DNA of 13,688 nt, taken from assembly GCA_947460565.1 (NCBI GenBank), contig CANHJJ010000022.1, forward strand, positions 1-13,688, read 5' to 3'. The stretch is from Bacteroidota bacterium (GTDB taxonomy: Bacteria > Bacteroidota > Bacteroidia > UKL13-3). The notes beneath the pieces are model-generated. The model had not been told where the DNA came from and ran no database searches. It saw only the letters and a program-made list of their open reading frames with translations. A program made the translations under genes and the position numbers. Of this stretch, positions 1-7,462 are shown one piece after another. Within the stretch, counting starts at the first letter, position 1. The number at the start of each line of letters is the position of its first letter.

Positions 1-417
1 ATTGGTTGGAAAGATGCGCATAGCAGCGAAATGGATCCTAAATCTAAACATGCCGTAATTGACATGATGGCCGACCAAAAGGATATCACCATGAAAGGTG
101 GAACCATGCGTTTGGGTTCTTACACTTGTGAAGTTAAAAAAGATAGCAAGGCATATAAAGCATACGAAAAAACTAAGATTAGCGAGCGTCACAGACATCG
201 TTATGAGTTTAACAGTAAATACCAAGCCGATTTTGAGAAAAATGGTTTAGTAGTAACGGGTATTAACCCAGAAACCAAATTGGCTGAAATCATCGAAATA
301 AAATCACATCCTTACTTTGTTGGCGTGCAATTTCATCCAGAGTATAAAAGCACTGTATTGAATCCACATCCATTGTTTGTTAAGTTTATTAAAGCTACGA
401 TGGAAAAGAAGAAATAG
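1..417 (+). CDS. pyrG: CTP synthase, C-terminal part (partial, 5' end outside window)
   Basis: CTP synthase makes CTP from UTP, ATP and glutamine in the cytosol. Its C-terminal class I glutamine amidotransferase domain supplies the ammonia. The frame is open from base 1, so the gene enters from the left; 138 codons and the stop are visible. The family's hallmark stretches are present in order: GGTMRLGSY, then ERHRHRYEFN, then GVQFHPEY, whose His and Glu belong to the Cys-His-Glu glutaminase triad. The nucleophile Cys lies upstream of the window. The protein ends with a short Lys-rich tail (MEKKK), as expected for a complete C terminus. The stop codon TAG lies inside the left arm of an 11-bp inverted repeat. 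The next gene converges on it. Family identification is secure; only the extent of the missing N-terminal part is unknown. Confidence 0.96.
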   Translation: MGWKDAHSSEMDPKSKHAVIDMMADQKDITMKGGTMRLGSYTCEVKKDSKAYKAYEKTKISERHRHRYEFNSKYQADFEKNGLVVTGINPETKLAEIIEIKSHPYFVGVQFHPEYKSTVLNPHPLFVKFIKATMEKKK

Positions 418-463
418 TTGTTTGTTGATTGTTGAAATTAACGAACCTAATAAAACAACTATT
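413..463. terminator. Inverted repeat at the pyrG 3' end, possible terminator or mRNA 3' stem
   Basis: Two perfect 11-base arms, AATAGTTGTTT (413-423) and AAACAACTATT (453-463), are separated by 29 bases. The left arm contains the pyrG stop codon. A smaller imperfect stem (about 429-433 with 440-444) could form inside the loop. The element lies between convergent genes, where a bidirectional terminator is expected. The stem is AT-rich, the loop is long and no clean U-run follows, so it is not a textbook intrinsic terminator. The repeat is seen directly; the terminator role is inferred. Confidence 0.35.
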
Positions 464-479
464 AAATGAGATTACATTA

Positions 480-1223
480 TTAACTAAAAACCATTCTATC
501 GCAAATAATGGCTGTGGCTATGGCGGCATTAAGACTTTCTGCTTCACCTATTTTTGCAATGGTGATGGCATGTGTGATGAATGGTTTTAGTTTCGGACTG
601 ATGCCTTTTCCTTCATTACCAATTAATAAAAAAGCAGGCGTTTGCAGTTTTACTTCTTTAAGGTTTTGTCCGTCCATAACAGCTCCGTAAACGGGTAGTT
701 TGTTTTCCGCTAGAAAATCTCCTAAATCTGTATAAAATATATTTACCCTAGCTATAGATGCCATGCTTGCTTGGATGGTTTTGCTGTTGTAAGCATCTGC
801 ACAAGCATTTGAACATATAATATTTTTAATACCATACCAATCAGCTATACGGATAATAGTACCCAAATTTCCTGGATCTTGCACCGTATCAATCAATAAA
901 TGCAATCCTTCTGAGAAATCAGCAGTGGTTATGTTTATAAGAGGAATTTGAGCCATCAGCAAAACATTTTGATGTGTCTTTAATGAACTGATTTGATCCA
1001 AATCTTTATTTGATACTTCATTTAATTCAATGTTTCGTGAAATTTCAGAAGCATGTTCCTCTAACCAATCTTTTGTTGCAAAAACGCCCTTTACGCTTAT
1101 TTTTGAAGCATGGCACAATTCCAATACAGATTTTGTACCTTCGGCAGTAAAGAGCATTTCTTGCTGACGCGTTTTTTTATCTTTTAGTGAACGAATAAAA
1201 TTGATAGAATTTTTAGATAACAT
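480..1223 (-). CDS. TrmH/SpoU-family RNA 2'-O-methyltransferase
   Basis: This is a 247-residue SPOUT-superfamily RNA methyltransferase, which transfers a methyl group from S-adenosylmethionine to a ribose 2'-OH of rRNA or tRNA. The three SpoU motifs are clear: motif 1 around residues 114-131 (DTVQDPGNLGTIIRIADWYG region, with the conserved Asn and Arg), motif 2 at 201-209 (IGNEGKGIS, with the catalytic-region Glu), and motif 3 at 229-239 (ESLNAAIATAI, part of the trefoil knot that binds SAM). The N-terminal ~100 residues (KDKKTRQQEMLFTAEG) resemble the SpoU substrate-binding domain of RlmB/TsnR-like enzymes. The frame stays open to an ATG at 1292, but that start would run 62 bases into the divergent neighbour's coding region. 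The ATG at 1223 begins the family-like sequence MLSKNSINFIRSLKDKK and is preferred. The exact RNA target cannot be told from sequence. Confidence 0.9.
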   Translation of the reverse strand: MLSKNSINFIRSLKDKKTRQQEMLFTAEGTKSVLELCHASKISVKGVFATKDWLEEHASEISRNIELNEVSNKDLDQISSLKTHQNVLLMAQIPLINITTADFSEGLHLLIDTVQDPGNLGTIIRIADWYGIKNIICSNACADAYNSKTIQASMASIARVNIFYTDLGDFLAENKLPVYGAVMDGQNLKEVKLQTPAFLLIGNEGKGISPKLKPFITHAITIAKIGEAESLNAAIATAIICDRMVFS

Positions 1224-1230
1224 ATTTAAA

Positions 1231-3576
1231 ATGAAAAGAGTAGCTGTTCTGCTTCTTTCCTTATCTTTATTATTTTCGTGCAATTTAGCCAAACGACAGC
1301 TTCAAAACGAACATCAGCTGGTAAAAAATAATGTGAAAATTGTTGAAGGTAACCGAAGCCGCTTTGTGAAAGGTGTTTTGGAAGAAAGCATTAGGCAAAA
1401 ACCTAATAAGAAATTTTTAGGCCTCGCAAGATTAAATGTTTGGTTTTATAGATTAGGAGTTCCAGGGGTGGGTTTGCCTGGCAAAAATGATAATTGGTTA
1501 AAAAGGTTTTTTCGATATGACATTGGCGTTAATCCCGTGATTCTTGACTCTGCATTGATTGAAAAGTCTATGAAAAGTATGAAAAATGCTTTATCAGCAA
1601 GAGGTTATTTCTATCCTAAAATTGAGTACAATGTGAAGCAGAATAAATTGTTTGGTTTTATAGGACAAAGGCAAAGACAAGTTGTAAATTATAATGTAGC
1701 TTTGAATCAACCTTATGTTATATATAGGATTGACCTAAATATATCAGACAAGAATATTCATAAGATTGTTAGTGTTCACATGGATGAAAGCTACTTAAGG
1801 TTGGGTAATGAATTCAATAAAGAAAACTTATTGAAAGAGCAAAGTCGTATTGTAGATTTACTAAGAAATCATGGCTATTTCCAGTTCTCGAAAGATTTTC
1901 TCGATTTTGATTTCGATTCAAGTGAAGCGAATTACAAGGTAACTTTGGGTATTAATATTCAAAATAAAACTGATTTTGAGCCTCATGATGTATATAAGAT
2001 CAATGATTTAATTGTTGAGATAGAACAAAATGAAGGTCTCGATGTCTTGGACCAAAGAGATACCATCAGACTGAAGAATTTTACCTATATTCCAAGGAAT
2101 AATAGAGTAAACCCAGAGGAAATTGCTCGAAACCTATTTCTTGAAAAGGACGAGGTTTTTATGCAAAAGAATTTGAGTGCAACATATAATCGACTTACAG
2201 ATTTGCAAATATTTAAGTTCATAAGTATAACCCCTATTCCAATTGATGATAGCTCACAACATAAACTTGATTTTCACATAAAACTATCACCGCTAAAGAA
2301 ATATGATATGGTGATAGAGCCACAAGCCATCACTTCGGATCAGAGTAATACCCTTGGTCAATTAGCAGCATATAGAAACTTTGGTTTGGCTGCTTCAGCA
2401 CAATTTAGTGATAAGAATGTATTTCATGGTGCTGAAATTTTTAGCTTAAGATTACGAACAGCTATAGAAGCACAGGGTGGAAGTTCGATAAACAACAGCC
2501 AGTTTTTTAATAGTAATGAATACAGTTTAACAGCTAGTTTATCACTACCCAGGTTGGTTTTTTTAAAGAAATTCGATAGGAAATTGTTGCAATCAAGCAC
2601 TAAAACTATTATTACTAATTCCATCATTTATGAGACCAATCTGCAATATAAAAGAACTGTTTTTACTACTGGTTTGACTTATCAAATCAACAAAAAACTC
2701 TATAGCTACAACTTTTCGCCACTTGAAATTAGTTATATTAATACAAGTTTTGCAAATGCTGAGTTGGAAGCACGAAGTAAATCAGACATTTTGCTGCAAA
2801 ATATTTTTGCAAATAACTTAATTACTGATTCAAGATTCGGATTAACTTATTCTGATAAACCTTTGTCGAAAGATGGGAGTTATTTCTATTGGCGTTGGGA
2901 CGTCTTAGAAGTGGCTGGAAGTTCTATAACCGCAATAAACGAATTGTTGGGAGCAAAAAAAGATGATAAAGGCCAATATAAATTGCTTGGTGTGAATTAC
3001 TATCAATATGCTAAAACCTATATGGATGCGAGATGGAACAAGGTTTTGGATATAAATAATTCTGTTCATTTTAGGGTGGCTGGGGGTTATGCTTTGCCTT
3101 ATGGAAATTCGCCAAATTTTATTACCTATGAAAAACGTTTCTTTACAGGTGGCGCCAATAGTATCAGGGCTTTCCGACCTCGTTCGGTTGGTCCAGGTAC
3201 CTTCGATACCATTAACCAAATAGATCGTTCTGGAGAAGTGAAGTTGGAGTTGAATCTTGAATATAGATTTAATATTTACAAGCGTCTTTTCGAAGGTGCT
3301 TTGTTTACAGATGCAGGCAATGTTTGGACCGCTAAAGATGATGGAAGAGATGGGGCTGCCTTCAAGTTCGACCGTTTTGTTGATCAGGTTGCCATTGGCT
3401 CAGGAGTGGGTGTAAGGTTAAATCTAAATATTTTTATATTTAGGTTAGATGCGGCTGTTCCAATTAAGGACCCGAGACTATCGCCCTCCCAGCGTTGGGT
3501 TTTGGAGAAATATAAAGACTTGGGTGTCATGTGGGAAAATACCATACTAAATTTTGGGGTGGGATATCCATTTTAA
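1231..3576 (+). CDS. TamL-like BamA/TamA-superfamily outer-membrane assembly lipoprotein
   Basis: This is a 781-residue Omp85-superfamily protein of the lipidated kind found in Bacteroidetes (TamL), thought to insert or translocate proteins at the outer membrane. The N terminus MKRVAVLLLSLSLLFSC is a type II signal peptide with lipobox LFSC, so Cys17 would be acylated. POTRA-like periplasmic regions follow up to about residue 370. The C-terminal half is a 16-strand-type D15/Omp85 barrel. The L6 hairpin motif is seen as SIRAF, with Ile645-Arg646 corresponding to the family VRGF. Barrel strand signatures include LNLEYRF and FTDAGNVW. The protein ends in NFGVGYPF, with the terminal Phe typical of outer-membrane proteins. 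The ATG at 1231 is chosen over an in-frame TTG at 1201 because it begins exactly at the signal peptide. No tamB-like gene is adjacent. The M13 peptidase starts 33 bases downstream and may share the transcript. Confidence 0.9.
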   Translation: MKRVAVLLLSLSLLFSCNLAKRQLQNEHQLVKNNVKIVEGNRSRFVKGVLEESIRQKPNKKFLGLARLNVWFYRLGVPGVGLPGKNDNWLKRFFRYDIGVNPVILDSALIEKSMKSMKNALSARGYFYPKIEYNVKQNKLFGFIGQRQRQVVNYNVALNQPYVIYRIDLNISDKNIHKIVSVHMDESYLRLGNEFNKENLLKEQSRIVDLLRNHGYFQFSKDFLDFDFDSSEANYKVTLGINIQNKTDFEPHDVYKINDLIVEIEQNEGLDVLDQRDTIRLKNFTYIPRNNRVNPEEIARNLFLEKDEVFMQKNLSATYNRLTDLQIFKFISITPIPIDDSSQHKLDFHIKLSPLKKYDMVIEPQAITSDQSNTLGQLAAYRNFGLAASAQFSDKNVFHGAEIFSLRLRTAIEAQGGSSINNSQFFNSNEYSLTASLSLPRLVFLKKFDRKLLQSSTKTIITNSIIYETNLQYKRTVFTTGLTYQINKKLYSYNFSPLEISYINTSFANAELEARSKSDILLQNIFANNLITDSRFGLTYSDKPLSKDGSYFYWRWDVLEVAGSSITAINELLGAKKDDKGQYKLLGVNYYQYAKTYMDARWNKVLDINNSVHFRVAGGYALPYGNSPNFITYEKRFFTGGANSIRAFRPRSVGPGTFDTINQIDRSGEVKLELNLEYRFNIYKRLFEGALFTDAGNVWTAKDDGRDGAAFKFDRFVDQVAIGSGVGVRLNLNIFIFRLDAAVPIKDPRLSPSQRWVLEKYKDLGVMWENTILNFGVGYPF

Positions 3577-3609
3577 TTAATAAAATTGCAATTCGAAAAT
3601 TATCAAATA

Positions 3610-5646
3610 ATGAAAATAAATAAATTTACATTTTTGCTTGCCTTCACTGTATTGGCTGCGTTTACACTTGAAAAAACGATTCCTGCCTTAAATATTAGAG
3701 GAATGAACAAATCAGCAAATCCTGCTGATGATTTTTATGAATATGCAAATGGAACTTGGCTAAAGGATAATCCTGTGCCTGAAAGTGAAAGCCGTTGGGG
3801 AAGTTTTAATGAGATAGTGGAGCAAAATAATGTCTTGTTGAGCCAAATACTAGAAGAGGCTGCAAAAAATAAAACAGCTAAACCAAATTCGGCCATTGAT
3901 AAAGTTGGAAAGTTCTATCGTGTTTTTATGGATACTGCAAAAAGAGAGGCTCAAGGAATCAGCCCTGCCTTAAAGTATCTTAATCAGATAGATGCTATAA
4001 GCAGCAAAGAGCAACTTATTCAAACCATTGCTAAATTTCACAAGATTGGAGTTAGATGTTTGTTTGGTTCATCTGTAGGTCAAGATATAAAAAATAGTAG
4101 CAGTTATATTGTATACATGGGCCAAGGTGGTGTTGGTTTACCTGATAGGGATTATTATCTTAAAAATGACCCTAAAACATTAAAGATTAAAAAAGCCTAT
4201 TTTGACTATATTTCTAGTTCATTTAAAATTTTTGGAGTTAAAAATATGGTTGATACGAGCAATAGCCATATTGAGTCAATAATTGGACTTGAAACTGAAC
4301 TGGCCTCAGCTAGCATGAGCAGGGTTGAAAGAAGAGATACCGAAAAACAATACAACAAATTCAAAAAAGAAGAAGTGTATGGCAAGTATGCAAACATGCT
4401 TATTTCAACTTACTTTGCTTCTATTCCTGAATTAAAATTCACAGATGTAATCGTATCTCAACCTTTGTTTTTTGATAAAGTTTGCCAACTTACAGACAAA
4501 TATAATATTGAGCAATGGAAATTATATTTAAAATGGTGTTTCATTAACAGTTCAATGTCATACCTAAATAGTGAGTGTGATAAGCTACGTTTTGATTTTT
4601 ATTCAACCACCTTGAGTGGTGTAAAGACTCAAAAGCCAATCTGGAAAAGGGCTATAGATGCTACAAATGCCACCGTTGGAGAATTGCTTGGACAACTGTT
4701 TGTAGAAAAAGCTTTCAGCCAAAATTCAAAACAACGTGTGAATGTGATTTTGGATAATATCTCAGAAGCCTTTAAAGGTCGTTTGCAAAAATTAGATTGG
4801 ATGAGTGGTGAAACAAAAGTGAAAGCACTCGAGAAATTAGCTGGATTTACACGCAAGTTGGGCTATCCTGATAAGTGGAAAGATTATTCTAAATTAACCA
4901 TCACAGAAGGCTCATATTTCGAAAATCATATCAACGAAAACATTTTCTCTTACAACGAAATGATAGAAAAAATGGGTAAAGCTGTTGATAGAACTGAGTG
5001 GGGAATGTTGCCTCAAACAGTAAATGCATATTATAATCCACAAAATAATGAGATAGTTTTTCCGGCAGCTATTATGCAACCACCTTTCTTTAACGCAAGT
5101 GCAGATGAAGCAGTAAACTATGGTTCAATTGGAGCTGTAATTGGGCATGAGTTCCTACATGGATTTGATGACCAAGGCAGCAAGTATGGCCCTGATGGTA
5201 ATTTGAAAAGCTGGTGGACAGAGGAGGATAGAAAGAAGTTTGAGGTAAAGACAAAGATGTTGGTAAATCAGTTTAATTCTTATATTGTAATTGATAGTTT
5301 GCATGTGAACGGTGAATTGACATTGGGCGAAAATATTGCTGATTTAGGGGGCTTAACTATGGCCTATGAAGCATTGAAAATGTACTTGAAAAATAACCCT
5401 TCAGCCAATAAAATTATTGATGGATATACACCTGAACAAAGATTCTTTATTGGTTTTGCACAAGTTTGGAAAAACAATGCTAGGCCAGAAGCTGCAAGAC
5501 AGTTGATATTAACTGATCCACATTCACCCCCTCAATTTAGGGTGTTTGGTACACTTTCAAACATGAATCAATTCTATGAAATTTGGGGTGTAAAGGATGG
5601 AAATAAAATGTATCGTAAGCCAGAAGAAAGAGCTACAATTTGGTAG
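3610..5646 (+). CDS. Secreted M13-family (neprilysin/PepO-type) zinc metallopeptidase
   Basis: This is a 678-residue exported endopeptidase of family M13, which cleaves small peptides, normally on the N-terminal side of hydrophobic residues. The start at 3610 gives a signal peptide (MKINKFTFLLAFTVLAAF) without a lipobox; an upstream TTG at 3586 would only add unrelated residues. The M13 N-terminal signature follows the signal (NPADDFYEYANGTWL). Substrate-binding NAYY is at 472-475. The zinc site is complete: HEFLH at 513-517 (His513 and His517 ligands, Glu514 catalytic) and ENIAD at 574-578 (Glu574 third ligand, Asp578 orienting His). The C-terminal segment (RVFGTLSN ... MYRKPEERATIW) matches the family end, and the length is standard. 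The likely location is the periplasm or cell surface. The 33-base gap after the TamL-like gene suggests co-transcription, though this does not prove a shared function. Confidence 0.95.
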   Translation: MKINKFTFLLAFTVLAAFTLEKTIPALNIRGMNKSANPADDFYEYANGTWLKDNPVPESESRWGSFNEIVEQNNVLLSQILEEAAKNKTAKPNSAIDKVGKFYRVFMDTAKREAQGISPALKYLNQIDAISSKEQLIQTIAKFHKIGVRCLFGSSVGQDIKNSSSYIVYMGQGGVGLPDRDYYLKNDPKTLKIKKAYFDYISSSFKIFGVKNMVDTSNSHIESIIGLETELASASMSRVERRDTEKQYNKFKKEEVYGKYANMLISTYFASIPELKFTDVIVSQPLFFDKVCQLTDKYNIEQWKLYLKWCFINSSMSYLNSECDKLRFDFYSTTLSGVKTQKPIWKRAIDATNATVGELLGQLFVEKAFSQNSKQRVNVILDNISEAFKGRLQKLDWMSGETKVKALEKLAGFTRKLGYPDKWKDYSKLTITEGSYFENHINENIFSYNEMIEKMGKAVDRTEWGMLPQTVNAYYNPQNNEIVFPAAIMQPPFFNASADEAVNYGSIGAVIGHEFLHGFDDQGSKYGPDGNLKSWWTEEDRKKFEVKTKMLVNQFNSYIVIDSLHVNGELTLGENIADLGGLTMAYEALKMYLKNNPSANKIIDGYTPEQRFFIGFAQVWKNNARPEAARQLILTDPHSPPQFRVFGTLSNMNQFYEIWGVKDGNKMYRKPEERATIW

Positions 5647-5684
5647 TTGTTTATTAAATTCGAGATTGACCCATTTGATAACAA

Positions 5685-5715
5685 TTTGGATTACTTTTTA
5701 TAATAATTAACCTTG
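5685..5715 (+). promoter_or_regulatory. Candidate Bacteroidetes-type promoter of the CorA gene
   Basis: TTTG at 5685-5688 is followed after 19 bases by TAACCTTG at 5708-5715. This matches the Bacteroidetes -33 (TTTG) and -7 (TAnnTTTG) consensus with a single mismatch in the -7 element. The predicted transcription start is about 15-20 bases before the CorA ATG at 5739, a plausible short leader. The 92-base gap after the peptidase gene also fits an independent promoter. In AT-rich DNA such matches can arise by chance. Confidence 0.4.
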
Positions 5716-5738
5716 TAATATTTCAATCAAATACGAGC

Positions 5739-6683
5739 ATGATTAGAATTTTCTATCGAGAAGGTGACAAAGTTTTAAAAGAAACGGATGTTAAACAGTT
5801 ATCTGTTTTGGAGAATATTATTTGGGTTGATTTACAATCACCCAGTTCTGACGAAGAGGAATGGGTAGAGAGTAAATGTGATATCAGTATTCAAACGCCT
5901 GCAGAAATAGCCGAGATTGAAAGTTCATCACGATACTTTGAGCGAAACAATGAGATAACCTGTAACTCAACCTACTTGCGTTTGGATGATGGTCAGTTTT
6001 CAAAACACCCTGTTTCATTTATCCTAAAGAAAAGCACCTTGTACACTTTTCGTCAAGCTGAATTGAGCACCTTTGCCGATGTAAACCGTAAGATAAAAAC
6101 GAATAATGAAATATTTAATTCGGGCTATGATGTGATGATGAGCATTCAAGAAACCCGAATTGATTTGGATGCTGATATGATTGAGAAGGTATCACACGAA
6201 ATATCTGGGTTTAGTAAATTGCTTACCACTGGTAGTAACAAATATTCTGAACTTCTGCTTGAAATAACAGGTTTGCAAGAAAATACCATGACCTTGCGCG
6301 AGAGCATTATTGATAAACAAAGGGTATTGTCTTATCTATTAAAGAGTATCAATTTCCCAGAGGATAAAAAGGGGCGTTTGCGAATTGTACTTAAGGATAT
6401 AAATTCACTAATTGAACACTCTGCCTTTAATTTTGAGCGGTTAGAATACCTTCAAGATACCATTACAGGTTTGATTAATATTGAGCAAAATCGCATCATG
6501 AAACGTTTTACGGTTTTTTCGATTGCCTTTTTGCCACCCACATTAATCTCGGGTATTTTTGGAATGAATTTCGTGGTAATGCCTATGCTTAGTTCTGAAT
6601 GGGGTTTCTTTGCATCCATAGTATTGATGATGTTATCTTCTTCAATAGTGCTTCTAATTTTTAAGCGTAAAGGTTGGATTTAG
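5739..6683 (+). CDS. corA: CorA-family magnesium/divalent metal transporter
   Basis: This is a 314-residue inner-membrane channel of the CorA metal-ion transporter family, which works as a pentamer bringing in Mg2+ (some members carry Co2+, Ni2+ or Zn2+). It has the usual order: a soluble N-terminal domain (about 1-150), a long helical stalk (about 150-255), TM1 at about 255-276 ending in the hallmark GMN (275-277), a short external loop, TM2 at about 288-308 and a basic C-terminal tail (FKRKGWI). Length is normal for the family. The external loop reads FVVMPMLSS. The Glu of the common MPEL loop is Met here, leaving the loop without its usual acid at that position; a Glu lies slightly further on. 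The gene converges on the omega-amidase gene with only 3 bases between the stop codons. Family assignment is firm; the ion preference is inferred. Confidence 0.93.
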   Translation: MIRIFYREGDKVLKETDVKQLSVLENIIWVDLQSPSSDEEEWVESKCDISIQTPAEIAEIESSSRYFERNNEITCNSTYLRLDDGQFSKHPVSFILKKSTLYTFRQAELSTFADVNRKIKTNNEIFNSGYDVMMSIQETRIDLDADMIEKVSHEISGFSKLLTTGSNKYSELLLEITGLQENTMTLRESIIDKQRVLSYLLKSINFPEDKKGRLRIVLKDINSLIEHSAFNFERLEYLQDTITGLINIEQNRIMKRFTVFSIAFLPPTLISGIFGMNFVVMPMLSSEWGFFASIVLMMLSSSIVLLIFKRKGWI

Positions 6684-6704
6684 AATTTATTTCAAATTAA
6701 ATTC
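6683..6704. terminator. Short dyad across the convergent corA/omega-amidase stops
   Basis: GAATTTA (6683-6689) and TAAATTC (6698-6704) are perfect 7-base inverted arms around an 8-base loop. The left arm starts in the CorA stop codon and runs into the omega-amidase stop codon; the right arm lies inside the last codons of the omega-amidase. A compact bidirectional terminator would make sense between genes with a 3-base gap. The stem is mostly AT and would be weak, so the role is tentative. Confidence 0.3.
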
Positions 6705-7460
6705 ATCCGCATCTTTTTCAACTGGGAAAGATTTTCTGTAATCATTTATGATGCTTTTTTCAATCACATGCGTATAAATATCTTCATCCTCTTTTTTCCT
6801 ATATAGGATTTCACCTAATGGGTTTATAAATGAAGTATCTCCAGAATGATATATTCCATTACCGTCATTTCCAATTCTATTTACACCTAGAACATAGGCT
6901 TGGTTTTCAATTGCCCTTGCCAATAGCAGGGTCTTCCAATGTTCCGATCTTCTTTGGGGCCAATTGGCAACAAATAATAATAGGTCATATTCGAAATGTG
7001 GGGTTCTTCTTATCCAAGCAGGGAATCGCAAATCATAACAAACCATGGGTGCAATGTTGAAGCCTTTGTATTGAATTATCTTTTGAGATTCACCTTTTAC
7101 ATAATGTTGGTTTTCTTCTCCCATTCTGAAAAGGTGTGCTTTGTCGTAATAATGGATTTCATTTTGATTAACAAAAAGAAAACGATTAACATATTGTTCT
7201 ACTTCATTTTTTATGATAATGCTTCCACAAATAGCCGCATTCTTTTTAATTGAAAGTGCTTTCATCCAGGCAATGGTTTCACCCTCCATGGTATCGAAAT
7301 GGAGCTCAGGTTTCATAGTAAATCCAGTGCTAAACATTTCGGGCAGTACAATAATATCTGTTACATCAATATTTGAAATTTTTGCATCAAACATACCAAG
7401 ATTTGCCTTGCGATTCTCCCAATGCAAGCTGGATTGTATGCTGGTTAAGCTAAGTTTCAT
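6687..7460 (-). CDS. Omega-amidase, nitrilase superfamily (YafV/Nit2-like)
   Basis: This 257-residue cytosolic C-N hydrolase most resembles YafV/Nit2 enzymes, which hydrolyse 2-oxoglutaramate (and 2-oxosuccinamate) to the 2-oxo acid plus ammonia. The nitrilase catalytic triad is visible: Glu41 in VLPEMFSTGF, Lys107 in YYDKAHLFRMGEE and the nucleophile Cys141 in VCYDLRFPAW. The DKAHLFRMGEE and VCYDLRFP wording is characteristic of the YafV group rather than of beta-ureidopropionase or NAD synthetase domains. The ATG is 2 bases after the stop of the aminotransferase gene, so the two are almost certainly one transcript, probably translationally coupled. That pairing supports the function: the upstream transaminase would use glutamine as amino donor, and this enzyme would remove the 2-oxoglutaramate formed. 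Exact substrate range is inferred. Confidence 0.9.
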   Translation of the reverse strand: MKLSLTSIQSSLHWENRKANLGMFDAKISNIDVTDIIVLPEMFSTGFTMKPELHFDTMEGETIAWMKALSIKKNAAICGSIIIKNEVEQYVNRFLFVNQNEIHYYDKAHLFRMGEENQHYVKGESQKIIQYKGFNIAPMVCYDLRFPAWIRRTPHFEYDLLLFVANWPQRRSEHWKTLLLARAIENQAYVLGVNRIGNDGNGIYHSGDTSFINPLGEILYRKKEDEDIYTHVIEKSIINDYRKSFPVEKDADEFNLK

Positions 7461-7462
7461 CT

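Noticed and set aside
1201..1230. Upstream TTG start for the TamL-like gene
   Set aside because: The added residues would precede a perfect lipoprotein signal peptide that begins at the ATG at 1231.
1224..1292. Longer methyltransferase start at 1292
   Set aside because: The extra 23 residues do not resemble the family and come from the antisense of the neighbour's signal peptide region.
3586..3609. Upstream TTG start for the M13 peptidase
   Set aside because: The ATG at 3610 begins directly at a normal signal peptide (Lys then hydrophobic core).
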